DNA of 64,000 nucleotides from Azoarcus sp. PA01 (GCA_001274695.2 LARU01000004.1:620001-684000); one strand, 5' to 3'; shown: positions 1-8,751, counted from the first letter of the stretch. Notes: generated from the sequence alone by a model not told the origin. Made by a program: numbers and translations.

Positions 1-247
1 GGTTGGTGAACTCGTGCGAGTCGCGGCGGAAGGCCAGCATGTCCTCGTCGCGGCGGCGCCCTTCGACCTCGCCGGCATAGGACAACCACATTCGCGCCTG
101 GCCGATCAGGTCGAGCGCGATGTTGGTCAGCGCCATGTCCTCCTCGAAGGCGGGGCCCTTGCCGCACCACTCGGAAAGGCGCTGCGACAGCACCAGCGCG
201 TTGTCGCCGAGGCGCATCAGATAAACGGACTTGTCATCGAGCAGCAT
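1..247 (-). CDS. paaC: PaaC, structural subunit of phenylacetyl-CoA 1,2-epoxidase (partial)
   Basis: Only the N-terminal 82 residues are in the window; the rest lies left of position 1. The fragment starts MLLDDKSVYLMRLGDNALVL and continues with the helical segment EDMALTNIALDLIGQARMWL, typical of PaaC. In the family PaaC is the non-catalytic partner of PaaA in the diiron oxygenase that epoxidises phenylacetyl-CoA in the cytoplasm. It follows paaB on the same strand with a 21-bp gap, which supports co-transcription. The start is the only Met placed just after paaB. Confidence 0.9.
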   Translation of the reverse strand, partial: MLLDDKSVYLMRLGDNALVLSQRLSEWCGKGPAFEEDMALTNIALDLIGQARMWLSYAGEVEGRRRDEDMLAFRRDSHEFTN

Positions 248-268
248 GTCTGTCTCCGGATCCCGTCA

Positions 269-550
269 TCACATGTGCTTCACTTCTTCCGGCACCGGGA
301 AGAAGGTCGGGTGGCGGTAGATCTTGTTGTTCGCCGGCTCGAACAAGGCTTCCTTGTCCGCGGGGCTGCTCGCGGTCACTTCGGACGCGGGCACCACCCA
401 GATCGACAGCCCTTCGTTGCGGCGCGTGTAGACGTCGCGGGCGTTGTTGATCGCCATCTCGGCATCCGGCGCGTGCAGGCTGCCGACGTGCTTGTGGGCA
501 AGGCCGTGCTGGCTGCGGATGAACACTTCCCAAAGGGCCCATTCCTTCAT
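269..550 (-). CDS. paaB: PaaB subunit of phenylacetyl-CoA 1,2-epoxidase
   Basis: A 93-residue protein starting MKEWALWEVFIRSQHGLAHK, with the family features of an N-terminal beta strand and HVGSLHAPDAEMAINNARDVYTRR in the centre; the usual length is about 95. The start at 550 is chosen because GGAGAAGAG precedes it; a longer frame begins 42 bases upstream but lacks family similarity. PaaB is a small bridging subunit of the multicomponent oxygenase. It lies between paaA and paaC; the 145-bp gap to paaA is unusually long for this operon and contains a repeat element. Confidence 0.93.
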   Translation of the reverse strand: MKEWALWEVFIRSQHGLAHKHVGSLHAPDAEMAINNARDVYTRRNEGLSIWVVPASEVTASSPADKEALFEPANNKIYRHPTFFPVPEEVKHM

Positions 551-595
551 TTCTCTTCTCCTCTCGATGTCGTTATTCGCCCGGCAACGCAAAGC

Positions 596-674
596 CGTTC
601 GGGCTGAGCCCTTCGACTGGCTCAGGACAAGCCTGTCGAAGCCCTGCCCTTCGACAAGCTCAGGGCGAACGGGG
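596..674. repeat. REP-like inverted repeat pair between paaA and paaB
   Basis: The gap holds two facing copies of a motif of the form GTTCGCCCTGAGCTTGTCGA (right arm at about 645-672) with a less perfect left arm at 596-640. This motif is a widespread repetitive extragenic palindrome in GC-rich Proteobacteria (recalled, not searched). Paired arms would form a stem-loop in the paaAB transcript. Confidence 0.7.
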
Positions 675-695
675 TATGCGGCTGCGGCGTTGATG

Positions 696-1697
696 TCAGG
701 CGGCCTTCGCGGTCGCGACTTGTCTTTCCGATTTCTTTTCGGCGTGGGCGAGCAGCGCGTCGCGGAACCACGCGCCGTCGTCCCAGGCCTTCACGCGGGT
801 GCGCAGGCGGTCGCGGTTGCATGGACCGTTGCCGGCGACGACTTGGCGGAATTCCTCCCAGTCGATCTCGCCGAAGTCATAGTGGCCGGTGTCCTCGTTC
901 CACTTCAGTTCGGGATCGGGCACCGTCAGGCCCAGGTATTCGGCCTGCGGCACAGTCTGGTCGACGAACTTCTGGCGCAGCTCGTCGTTCGACAGGATCT
1001 TGATCTTCCACTGCATCGACTGCGCGCTATGCACCGAGTCGCTGTCCGGGGGCCCGAACATCATCAGCGCCGGCCACCACCAGCGGTTCAGCGCGTCCTG
1101 CGCCATCTGCTTCTGCTCCGGCGTGCCGCGCGCCATCGTCATCACGAGGTCGTAGCCCTGGCGCTGGTGGAAGGATTCCTCCTTGCACACGCGCACCATC
1201 GCCCGCGAATACGGGCCGTAGGAGCAGCGGCACAGCGGGATCTGGTTCATGATCGCCGCGCCGTCGACGAGCCAGCCGACGGTGCCGATGTCGGCCCAGT
1301 TGGTCGTCGGGTAATTGAAGATGCTGGAATATTTCACCTTGCCCGACAGCAGGTCGGCGTAGACCTGGTCGCGCGTCACGCCGAGCGTCTCGGCCGCGCT
1401 GTAGAGGTACAGCCCGTGGCCGGCCTCGTCCTGGATCTTCGCCAGCAGGATCGCCTTGCGCTTCAGGGTCGGCGCGCGCGTCACCCAGTTGCCTTCGGGC
1501 AGCTGGCCGACGATCTCGGAGTGCGCGTGCTGCGAGATCTGGCGGATCAGCGTGCGGCGGTAGCCCTCGGGCATCCAGTCCTTCGCCTCGATCTTGATGC
1601 CGGCGTCGATCTTTTCCTGGAACGCGCGCTCCTCGGCCGACATCTCGTCGAGCCCCTGCACCCGCTTCACCCCTGTATCCACCATCTGGGCGTACAT
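696..1697 (-). CDS. paaA: PaaA, catalytic diiron subunit of phenylacetyl-CoA 1,2-epoxidase
   Basis: A 333-residue protein. The two carboxylate-histidine motifs expected for the diiron site are visible, [14 protein letters not shown] and [14 protein letters not shown]. PaaA adds one oxygen atom to phenylacetyl-CoA to give the ring 1,2-epoxide, with electrons from PaaE (not in this window). The start at 1697 ([15 protein letters not shown]) has AGGAGG eight bases upstream; an upstream in-frame Met at 1727 is rejected on that basis. It is the first gene of the leftward paa operon. Confidence 0.95.
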   Translation of the reverse strand: MYAQMVDTGVKRVQGLDEMSAEERAFQEKIDAGIKIEAKDWMPEGYRRTLIRQISQHAHSEIVGQLPEGNWVTRAPTLKRKAILLAKIQDEAGHGLYLYSAAETLGVTRDQVYADLLSGKVKYSSIFNYPTTNWADIGTVGWLVDGAAIMNQIPLCRCSYGPYSRAMVRVCKEESFHQRQGYDLVMTMARGTPEQKQMAQDALNRWWWPALMMFGPPDSDSVHSAQSMQWKIKILSNDELRQKFVDQTVPQAEYLGLTVPDPELKWNEDTGHYDFGEIDWEEFRQVVAGNGPCNRDRLRTRVKAWDDGAWFRDALLAHAEKKSERQVATAKAA

Positions 1698-2045
1698 GTT
1701 GTTCCTCCTCTCTTCGGATTCGTGCATCCGTCATCAGACGTGATACGTTTCTTTGCGCGTCGTCAATCATTAGTGATTCATGACAAGCGCGCGTTGGATC
1801 GAATCCTAGGGGAGCGGACCGGGTCGGACTGTCGGCGTGTTCTCGACCTCTTGTAGGAATTTTCTGATTGCGGACACCGGGGAGACGGTAGATCTCCAAG
1901 CCCTTATGCTGCAGGAAGAATGAGGCAATCCGGAAAGCCTTGCGATACATGGCATTCCGACATATCGATCAATTCCGGATCATGTCACAAGATTATTGTC
2001 GGCCCGCGGCGCGGGCGACCGGGGAAGACGAGGCGGCGGGTTAAA
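1698..2045. other. Intergenic region upstream of paaA, with possible operator
   Basis: No gene is recognised in these 348 bases between paaA and the response-regulator gene, both of which run leftward. The region must hold the paa promoter. At 1765-1778 there is a perfect inverted repeat AATCA-TTAG-TGATT, a plausible operator for a TetR- or GntR-type repressor. No convincing -35/-10 pair was identified. Confidence 0.4.
1765..1778. promoter_or_regulatory. Palindrome AATCATTAGTGATT upstream of paaA, possible repressor site
   Basis: Five-base arms AATCA/TGATT around a TTAG centre, about 68 bases upstream of the paaA start. Phenylacetate operons are commonly repressed by PaaX (GntR) or PaaR (TetR), relieved by phenylacetyl-CoA. 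Whether this palindrome is such a site is inference. Confidence 0.3.
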
Positions 2046-2678
2046 TCAATCCAGCAGCCCGTTGCGCATCGCGTACTGCACCAGCTCGGCGTTGCTCGCG
2101 AGGCCGAGCTTCTCGAGGATGCGGTTGCGGTAGGTGCTCACCGTCTTGACCGACAGGCACATCTGCACGCCGACGTCGGTCAGCGACATGCCGCGCACGA
2201 TCTTCATCATTACCTGCATCTCGCGTGCCGTGAGCTTCTCGTGCGGCGCGCCTTCGCGCGTTCGATCCATCTGCATCAGCAGATTCGCGGCACTGCGCGG
2301 CGACACGTAGCGCCCTCCGCCGACGACGTGCCGGATCGCGGCCATCAGCTCCTGCGGCTCCACGTCCTTGGACAGGTAGGCGTTCGCGCGGGCGCGCAAT
2401 GCGAGCACGGCGTACTGCTCCTCCGGGTACATCGACAGCATGATGACCGGCAGGTCCGGGCGCTCGGCACGGATCGACTCGAGGGTGTCTAGACCGCTGC
2501 GTCCGGCCATGTTGATGTCCATGAGCACGACGTCGAACTTGCCCGCGCGGATCTTCGCCAGCGCACTCGCGCCGTCGCTCGCCTCGTCCGCGACGTGCAG
2601 GTCCGCTTCGTCCGAGAGCATGCGCCTCAGGCCGGAACGGAAGATCGTATGGTCATCGACGATCAGCAGTTCGATCAT
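2046..2678 (-). CDS. NarL/FixJ-type response regulator
   Basis: A 210-residue two-domain regulator: receiver domain at about 1-120 with the acidic pair DD at 8-9 and phospho-acceptor Asp54 in VLMDINM, and a LuxR-type helix-turn-helix at about 145-205 (LTAREMQVMMKIVRG, VSTYRNRILEKL). The start MIELLIVDDHTIFRSG gives the standard receiver N-terminus; 22 further in-frame residues upstream are not family-like. It overlaps the upstream histidine-kinase gene by 26 bases, so the two are translationally linked and very likely cognate. The inducing signal is not evident. Confidence 0.9.
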   Translation of the reverse strand: MIELLIVDDHTIFRSGLRRMLSDEADLHVADEASDGASALAKIRAGKFDVVLMDINMAGRSGLDTLESIRAERPDLPVIMLSMYPEEQYAVLALRARANAYLSKDVEPQELMAAIRHVVGGGRYVSPRSAANLLMQMDRTREGAPHEKLTAREMQVMMKIVRGMSLTDVGVQMCLSVKTVSTYRNRILEKLGLASNAELVQYAMRNGLLD

Positions 2679-3783
2679 TGCTTCGTCGCCCCATATAACC
2701 CGGCACTGCGAGCAGCACGACCGTTCCCCCGCCGGCGCGTGCATGAACGTACAAGGAGCCGCCGATGCTGCGTGCGCGTTCGGCCATGCTCAACATCCCG
2801 ATCGACCCTTCCCGCATCGAAGGCCGATCGATGCCCTTCCCGTCGTCGCGAACCTGCATCTCGAAACGGCCATCGCGGTTGCGCACCCGCACCTCGACCG
2901 TTTCCGCCTGCGCGTGCCGCCCGATATTCGTCAAGGCCTCCTGGAACACGCGGAAGCATTGCGTGGCCGTCTCGGCGGACAGCTCGGGGTCGTCCCCCTC
3001 CAGCGTGAAGCCGACGAGGATCTCGTTGCGCCGGCCGAAGGCGTCGAGCTCGCTGCGGATCGCGGCGACAAGCCCGAGCGTATCCAGCATGCGCGGCCGC
3101 AACTCATCCGAAATCTGCCGGGCGGTGTCGATCGTGTCCTGGATCAGCGGGAGGAGTTCTTCCGTGATCTCGCGAATCTCCGCCAAGGCAGGATCGGTGG
3201 TGCGCCGCTGGATGCGGAAGACGTCGAGCTTGATGGAGCTGAGCATGCCACCGAGGACATCGTGCACTTCGCGCGCCAGCTGTCCACGCAACTCCTCGCG
3301 CGAGCTGTTGAGGTAAGAGGCCAGCTCTCTGAGCCGCCGTCGCGACCGGTGCAGATCCAGGTCTCGCCGGACGCGGTCGCTGACGTCGATCACGACTCCC
3401 GCCAGGGCTGGCTGCCCCCGATAGTCGACCCGTGAACCGTGCACGTCGATATGCACCACATGACCATCCCGGTGCCGACACCGCGTGAAATAGCGAATCG
3501 ACGGCACACCCCCATAAACGCGAAGCCGGTAGTTCTCCATCGCTTCCCCGACGAAATCCGGGAGAACGAAGTCCCGGATCGACGTCCCGACGAACTCCTT
3601 CTGCGTGTAGCCGAACATTTCGGCGAAGGTCGAGTTCACATACTGGAACCGCTCGTCGAAAACCAGATACACGCCCGCCAGCGACTGCTCGATGATCCCC
3701 TGGAAGGGAATGTCGTGGAATTCGATTTCCGGGCGTTCGGGTTGCGGACCGGCAGGGTCGGCGGGACATGCGGGTGGGGCCAT
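2653..3783 (-). CDS. PAS-domain sensor histidine kinase (HisKA_3 family)
   Basis: A 376-residue kinase without membrane segments, so probably cytoplasmic. A PAS domain occupies about residues 25-140 (SLAGVYLVFDERFQYVNSTF), followed by the dimerisation helix with His174 in REVHDVLGGMLSS, and an HATPase_c domain with N box FQEALTNIGRHAQA and RDDGKGIDRP. This is the NarX/DegS-like class that pairs with LuxR-type regulators, matching the downstream gene. Upstream is a gene-poor stretch, so this is probably the first gene of a two-gene operon. Confidence 0.9.
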   Translation of the reverse strand: MAPPACPADPAGPQPERPEIEFHDIPFQGIIEQSLAGVYLVFDERFQYVNSTFAEMFGYTQKEFVGTSIRDFVLPDFVGEAMENYRLRVYGGVPSIRYFTRCRHRDGHVVHIDVHGSRVDYRGQPALAGVVIDVSDRVRRDLDLHRSRRRLRELASYLNSSREELRGQLAREVHDVLGGMLSSIKLDVFRIQRRTTDPALAEIREITEELLPLIQDTIDTARQISDELRPRMLDTLGLVAAIRSELDAFGRRNEILVGFTLEGDDPELSAETATQCFRVFQEALTNIGRHAQAETVEVRVRNRDGRFEMQVRDDGKGIDRPSMREGSIGMLSMAERARSIGGSLYVHARAGGGTVVLLAVPGYMGRRSNDRTADRR

Positions 3784-4026
3784 GAGCTATCGAAACATTC
3801 CTGCCGATCGACGTCAATGGATGCGTTTCGAATCCGAACGACGTCCAAAGCCTGAACCGCGCCCGCGCTGTGCGGGATCTTCACCTGCGGGCTGCGCGGG
3901 AGGCAACCGGTTCTTACCCGAGTTCGCCACCGAACGCATCGCCCGCCGCTCGCGTAATGCGGCGTGTCTGCGCTTTCTGCCAACGTTCCCGCAATCATTC
4001 ATAAAAAAAAGCGCATCGCATTGTCA

Positions 4027-4229
4027 TCAGCCGGCGAGCCGGGCCAGTTCCTCGTTGATCTTCGTCAGCGCCCCTCGCGCAGGATGCCGATCTGGTCCGC
4101 GGCCCCAAACGCCTCACGCTGGTCGTGGGTGACGACGATGGCGACGATGTCGTTTGCCTTCAGGATCTCGCGCACCTCCCGCGCGAGCCGCTCGCGCATC
4201 TCGCCATCGAGATTCCGGGAAGCACGGCC
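4027..4229 (-). pseudogene. Remnant of an ABC transporter ATPase (C-terminal fragment)
   Basis: Reading leftward from 4229, the frame gives NLDGEMRERLAREVREIL, then IVVTHDQREAFGAADQIGIL, matching the D-loop and switch-His region (SNLD...VTHDQ-EA...AD-I) of FbpC/PotA-type ATPases. Walker A, signature and Walker B are missing and the frame stops at 4065; a further helical piece TKINEELARLAG follows in another frame to 4027. No permease gene is near. This is a decayed fragment; the rest of 3784-4379 shows nothing recognisable. Confidence 0.6.
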
Positions 4230-4379
4230 GGCGCGGATAGTCATCGGCGGGCGGCGAAAACAGGGCCCGGTTAGTCGCGCGGACGCTCCGATCCTTACAT
4301 AACTCTCTAAAAATAAAGAGGAAACCCGATTTCGCGGCGCCGGCCTGAAGGTTCACGGAGTAACCGACAAGGAGAACGC

Positions 4380-4880
4380 GTGATAACAACTCATGCCTAT
4401 GAACGCTACCTGGTGCATCAGCCCACCGACTGGCGCGCCGCGGCGTGGGCCGGCTTGATCGCCGGCGTCGTGTTCCTGATCGTGGAGATGGCGATGGTCG
4501 CGCTGTTCGAAGGCCAAAGTCCGTGGGGCCCGCCGCACATGATCGCCGCGATGGCGATGGGGCCCGAGGTGCTGCCGCCGCCGGGCGCGCCGGCCGAGTT
4601 CGACTTCGGCATCGTCATGGCCGCGATGCTGATCCACTTCCCGCTCGCGCTGGCCTACGGCCTCGCGATCGGGTGGATCGTGCATCAGCTGCGGCCTGGC
4701 CTCGCGTCGATTGCAGGTCTCGTGATCGGCTTCGCGATCTACCTGATCAACTTCTATCCGATCGCCGCGGCGGCGTTTCCGTGGTTCGCGATGGCGCGCG
4801 GATGGGTCAGCGCGGTCGCCCACATGATCTTCGGTCTGGCGGCAGCGGTGGCGTACCTCGCGCTGCGCAGGCCCCATTGA
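4380..4880 (+). CDS. Four-helix integral membrane protein of unknown function
   Basis: A 166-residue protein with about four hydrophobic segments (around 22-44, 70-92, 98-120 and 134-160). It starts at GTG with AAGGAG six bases upstream. I do not recognise a family with confidence; no catalytic motif is visible. The hydrophobic pattern argues for an inner-membrane protein. Its neighbour downstream is the interrupted DUF3179 gene, 177 bases away, so it is probably not tightly coupled. Confidence 0.7.
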   Translation: MITTHAYERYLVHQPTDWRAAAWAGLIAGVVFLIVEMAMVALFEGQSPWGPPHMIAAMAMGPEVLPPPGAPAEFDFGIVMAAMLIHFPLALAYGLAIGWIVHQLRPGLASIAGLVIGFAIYLINFYPIAAAAFPWFAMARGWVSAVAHMIFGLAAAVAYLALRRPH

Positions 4881-5057
4881 CGACCAGAGCGGGCCCGGCC
4901 ACGACGCCGCAAGGTCGTGGGCCGGCGCTAACCGCGCGAGAGAGTGACTGTTTCCCAGGCTCACGGGGCTGCTCGTCGACATGCAGGCCCACGAATCGCG
5001 TGCGCTCGCGTCGCTTCCGTAGCCGATCGGACTTCGCTGACGGCGGGAGTTGGAGTG

Positions 5058-5897
5058 ATGAAACGTTGGATCCTTTTCGCGGGCGGCCTGGTGGCCGCGA
5101 GCGGTATCGCCTTGGGTGCATTCGTCTGGAATGCCGGCGGCTGGGACAATTTCAAGCTGCGCCACTTCCATCTCACGCAGCTCTTGAGCGATCAGACGCG
5201 GGAACTGGCGGACATCCGGGCCCGCAACGTGGCCCCCGAGCAGGCAAGCCGCATCGACCTCGGCGAGCTGATCAGCGGGGGGCCGCCCAAGGATGGCATC
5301 CCGAGTATCGACTCGCCCCGTTTCACGTCCGCTGCCGAGACGCCCTTTGCGGACGACGAAGCGGTGCTCGGCGTCGAGGTGAACGGCGACGTGCGCGCCT
5401 ATCCGTACGGGATCCTCAACTGGCATGAGGTCGTCAACGACACGGTGGGCGGCGTACCGGTGACGATCACCTATTGCCCGCTGTGCGATACCGGGCTCGT
5501 GTTTCAGCGCGGCGGCACGACCTTCGGCGTTTCCGGCAAGCTCTACCAGAGCTGCCTGGTGATGTACGACCGCGCCGACGACACGCTCTACGTCCAGCCT
5601 TGGGGGATCGGCGCCGTGGGACCGGCGGTGAATCGAATCCTGGAGCGGCTGCCGGTGGTGAAAACGACCCTCGGCGCCTGGAAGGCGCGCCACCCCGACA
5701 CCCGAGTGCTGTCCACTGAGACCGGCCACCGCCGCGACTACTTCAAGTACCCCTACGGCAGCTACTACACCGACCGAAATCTCGTCTTTCCGGTCCGCGG
5801 CGACGAGCAGCTCGCGCTGCATCCGAAGGCCATCATCAGTTATGCGTTTCGCCCCGCCGAGGCGACGCCCCACAACGCCTTCGCGGGCTGTCACTGA
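5058..5897 (+). pseudogene. DUF3179 protein, N-terminal part (gene interrupted by IS21)
   Basis: Starting MKRWILFAGGLVAASGIALG (a signal peptide or membrane anchor), the frame carries DUF3179 hallmarks: NWHEVVNDTVGGVPVTITYC, then PLCDTGLVFQ and FGVSGKLYQSCLVMYDR, then ETGHRRDYFKYPYGSYY. The start at 5058 has GGAGT close upstream; an earlier in-frame Met (4944) is not family-like. Genuine sequence ends at 5888, after codon 277 (NAFAG); the last residues and stop come from the inserted element. The C-terminal half resumes at 8560 in the same frame, so the ancestral protein was about 340 residues. DUF3179 function is unknown. Confidence 0.9.
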
Positions 5898-5943
5898 CCG
5901 GCACAATAGAGCCACCGATGATCGGCATATAGGAGCCAGCTGG
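5889..5943. repeat. IS21 left-end transposase-binding repeats (two copies)
   Basis: Two copies, in inverted orientation, of the unit CTGGCTCCTATGTGCCGATC: 5889-5916 (terminal) and 5917-5943. They match the five copies at the right end. IS21 elements carry such multiple terminal repeats as transposase-binding sites. Confidence 0.8.
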
Positions 5944-5972
5944 AAGGGGCTCTGACGAACGTCTGCGGGGGT

Positions 5973-6761
5973 TCAAGATTGGCTGTTTTTTGGGGTTCCG
6001 ACAAGGGCTGTTTTGGCCTTGTTCGGACCCTGCCGCGGGGTGCGGTAAGAGGCTCCGTCGAGCGTCAGGCAGTAGGCGTTGTGACGCAGGCGATCGACGG
6101 TGGCGGAAGCAAGTAGGCGGTTACCCGGGAAGGCCTGGTCCCACTCGGTGAAGTCGAGGTTGCTGGTGACGACGGTGGCGGTCTGCTCGTAGCGTTCGGC
6201 GATCAGGTCATGCAGGTCTTCGTCGGCGGGCGAACGCAGCGGTTTCAGCCCGAAGTCATCGATGATGAGGACCGGCACGCGCGCCAGTTGCTGGAGCTTC
6301 CGTTCATAGGCTCCGGTAGCCCGCGCCGCGTTGAGGCTCGCGAGCAACTGCGAGCAGGACGCGAAGACGACGTCGTGACCCTGGCGCACCGCGCAGTGCC
6401 CGAGCGCCTGCGCGAGATGGCTCTTGCCGGTGCCGCAGGGGCCGACGATGAGCACCGGGGCACGTTCATCGATGTAGCGCCCGGTCGCGAGATCATGCAC
6501 CAGCGCGCGGTTGGTCGAGGGCAGCCGGTCGAACTCGAAGCCTTCGAGCGTCTTGGTAGCGCGAAACGCGGCGCGACGCAGCCGCGTGGCGAACTTCTTC
6601 TGCTCGCGCCGCGCGACCTCGTCCTGGATCAGCAGCGCGAGAAATTCCGTATAGGCGAGCTTCGCGTCGATCGCCTGGCGATTGCGCGCGTCGAGCGAAT
6701 CGAGGATGCCGGAGAGGCGCAGTTGTTTGAGTTGCGGTGCCAGTTCGGGGGCGGGATTCAT
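5973..6761 (-). CDS. istB: IstB-like ATP-binding protein of IS21 element
   Basis: A 262-residue AAA+ ATPase. Walker A GPCGTGKSH lies near residues 107-115 and Walker B VLIIDDFGLK near 165-175, followed by the sensor-like VVTSNLDFTEW. In IS21 systems IstB helps the transposase select targets and is needed for efficient transposition. It lies 41 bases downstream of istA, in the usual istA-istB order. The length and motifs suggest it is functional. Confidence 0.95.
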   Translation of the reverse strand: MNPAPELAPQLKQLRLSGILDSLDARNRQAIDAKLAYTEFLALLIQDEVARREQKKFATRLRRAAFRATKTLEGFEFDRLPSTNRALVHDLATGRYIDERAPVLIVGPCGTGKSHLAQALGHCAVRQGHDVVFASCSQLLASLNAARATGAYERKLQQLARVPVLIIDDFGLKPLRSPADEDLHDLIAERYEQTATVVTSNLDFTEWDQAFPGNRLLASATVDRLRHNAYCLTLDGASYRTPRQGPNKAKTALVGTPKNSQS

Positions 6762-6802
6762 GGTGGGACTCCTTGGGTAAAGGGGGCGCGCGGTGCACCC
6801 GG

Positions 6803-8350
6803 TCAGTGAAACGACGTCGGATCGTCGGCGAAGAGCGCCGCGGTCGCGCGGGCGAAACGGGCGCGGCCGGCGTAGGGTTCGGTACTCACGGGGGTGAGCG
6901 GCTGCAAGTCGTGGCCGCCGGCGAGGATGGTCTTGACGGTGCGGTAATGCGGGCTGTCGTGGGCGAGTGCACGCTCGCAGGCCGCCTCCAGGCGCGCAGC
7001 GCCGTAGCGGCTCTTCAGCTGCAGCACGCCCTGCGCGGCACGCAGCCGCTCACTGATGCGGTCGCTCAAGAGGCGCCCGATGAGCTGGGCGCACGCGGTT
7101 CCGATCTCCGCGGCCTGTTGCAGACACCAACTGCGGTCGTGCGCGAAGAAACGTTGCGCCGAGGGCGGCAGATGATCGATGACGGTGCGCCGCTCGCCGG
7201 GACGACGGGCGCGGGCATGCGTGGCAACGGGTTTGAAGTCCTGATAGACCGTGACCACGCTGTCGGTCGCGCGCAACCACAAACTCTTGCCGACCAAGGT
7301 GAATGGCACGGAGTACAGCACGCGCTCGAAGCTGACGTGGCAGTCGCGATGCACCGACACCTGATGCCAAGTGCCCAGATCCGGCGGTACTGCGGGCAAC
7401 GGCCGCAGCACACTGCGCTCGACGGCGAAGCTGTCCAGCGGTTTGATGCGTGTCGTGCCGTGAATGCGCAGCCCGGCTTCCTTCAACACCCAGTCACGCG
7501 CCTGCGCGTTCAGATCGGCCAGATCGCGGAAGCTGCGCGTGGGCAGGAAGTTGCCTTTGACGTATTTGACGCCCGCCTCGACGATGCCCTTCTTCTGCGG
7601 CTCCTGGGGCGGACAGGCGTCGATGCGAAAGCCGTAGCCTTCGGCGCATTCGGCGTAAGCACGTTGCACTTGGGGGTCGTGCGCGCACGCCTTGGTGATG
7701 GCGCACTTGGCGTTGTCGATGATGAGGCGCGCAGGCACCGCGCCGAACCACTCGAAGCCACGTCGGTGGCAACCGAGCCAGGTGCGCACGCTCTGGTCCC
7801 ACACGAATTCGACATACTGGTGCCGCGAGAAACACAGCGTCATCACGAAGGCCCATGTGCGGCGCAGCTCACCGGAGGCGGGATCGACGAGCTGCGGGCC
7901 GGCGCCGAAATCGACCTGCGCTGCCTCGCCAGGCGCGAACGACAGCCGCACGGTCGCCTCGGGCGGGCGCTCGCGCTCGATCGTGGCGACAAGCCGGCGC
8001 ACGCTGGAATAGTGCCCGGTGAAGCCGTGCTCACGTTTAAGGGTGGCGTGGATCACCACGCCGGAGACCCCCTGTGCGAGCCACTGCTCGACCAGCGGCC
8101 GGAACGCGGCGATCGATGATTGCGCCGTCACCGGCAGCCGCGGACTGCCGATCGCCGCGGCGATCTCGGCATCTTCCGGAACCGGGTGCTCCGGATCGAG
8201 CCAGCCGCGGGCTGCGGCCAATTCGCGGAAACGGGCGGCCTTGGCCCGTCCCATCAGCTTCGCGCGCGCAATCTCGCGCTCGGAGTCGCCCTGGCGCATG
8301 CGCATCAGGGCCTGGCGGTACTCGTACATCTCGATGCTCCTGCGGGCCAC
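6803..8350 (-). CDS. istA: IstA transposase of IS21 element
   Basis: A 515-residue transposase: N-terminal helix-turn-helix (about 1-80), then an rve-type DDE core with Asp in AAQVDFGAG, Asp in ARLIIDNAKCA and Glu in KKGIVEAGVKYVK, then a beta-barrel C-terminal region. The GTG start at 8350 has AGGAGGGAG upstream; an internal ATG at 8329 is a less likely alternative. All three catalytic acids are present, so it is probably active. Confidence 0.95.
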   Translation of the reverse strand: MARRSIEMYEYRQALMRMRQGDSEREIARAKLMGRAKAARFRELAAARGWLDPEHPVPEDAEIAAAIGSPRLPVTAQSSIAAFRPLVEQWLAQGVSGVVIHATLKREHGFTGHYSSVRRLVATIERERPPEATVRLSFAPGEAAQVDFGAGPQLVDPASGELRRTWAFVMTLCFSRHQYVEFVWDQSVRTWLGCHRRGFEWFGAVPARLIIDNAKCAITKACAHDPQVQRAYAECAEGYGFRIDACPPQEPQKKGIVEAGVKYVKGNFLPTRSFRDLADLNAQARDWVLKEAGLRIHGTTRIKPLDSFAVERSVLRPLPAVPPDLGTWHQVSVHRDCHVSFERVLYSVPFTLVGKSLWLRATDSVVTVYQDFKPVATHARARRPGERRTVIDHLPPSAQRFFAHDRSWCLQQAAEIGTACAQLIGRLLSDRISERLRAAQGVLQLKSRYGAARLEAACERALAHDSPHYRTVKTILAGGHDLQPLTPVSTEPYAGRARFARATAALFADDPTSFH

Positions 8351-8424
8351 CGGCTCCCTCCTGCCAAACCAAAACCCGGCAGGGTAGCGATGGACCGCTC
8401 AAGGTCGAGACGTCCGTCAGAACT

Positions 8425-8554
8425 TTGCTGGCTCCATTACGCCGATCCGGCGCTGGCGCCTATGTGCCGATCACGCCCTGGCCTCAATGTGCCGATCACG
8501 CGCTGGCTCCATTGTGCCGATCATCAACTGGCTCCTATGTGCCGGTCGGTGACA
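8425..8554. repeat. IS21 right-end array of five 25-29-bp repeats
   Basis: Five direct copies of a unit close to GCGCTGGCTCCATTGTGCCG followed by ATCAC: 8425-8449, 8450-8474, 8475-8499, 8500-8525 and 8526-8554, the last forming the terminal inverted repeat. Copies differ at several positions. These resemble multiple transposase-binding sites at the istA-proximal end. Confidence 0.85.
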
Positions 8555-8559
8555 CGGGC

Positions 8560-8751
8560 GATGCCGTCCGGTTCGTGCACGAGGACGTGCGCCGCCGCGG
8601 GCGCGTCGAAGATCGCTTGGGCGACACGCCCGTGACTGCCGTATGGGACACCGAGCTGGAGACGGTGGTCGTGCGCGACGCCGCGGGCAGAGAGGTCCCG
8701 AGCTCCCCGGCGTTCGCCTTCGTCTGGCCGGCGTTTTTCGGCAAACGCTGA
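8560..8751 (+). pseudogene. DUF3179 protein, C-terminal part (gene interrupted by IS21)
   Basis: After the second CGGGC copy the frame resumes exactly in register: DAVRFVHEDVRRRGRVEDRL, then TAVWDTELETVVVRDAAGRE and the family-typical end SPAFAFVWPAFFGKR before TGA. Removing the IS and one CGGGC copy restores an uninterrupted 340-residue reading frame with the segment at 5058-5888. No start codon or ribosome site serves this part, so it is not expected to be translated. Confidence 0.9.

Larger units (their letters stand above)
5889..8554 (-). mobile_element. IS21-family insertion sequence, complete, with 5-bp target duplication
   Basis: The ends are imperfect inverted repeats: TGTCACTGACCGGCACA at the left and, reading inward from the right, TGTCACCGACCGGCACA. 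CGGGC flanks both sides (5884-5888 and 8555-8559) as a target duplication, within the 4-8 bp expected for IS21. The 2,666-bp element carries istA and istB on the minus strand, both apparently full length, and arrays of sub-terminal repeats at each end. Clean ends and intact genes argue for fairly recent insertion into the DUF3179 gene. Confidence 0.95.

Noticed and set aside
8425..8554. CRISPR-like short repeat array
   Set aside because: Units abut without unique spacers and end in the IS21 terminal repeat; they are transposase-binding repeats.
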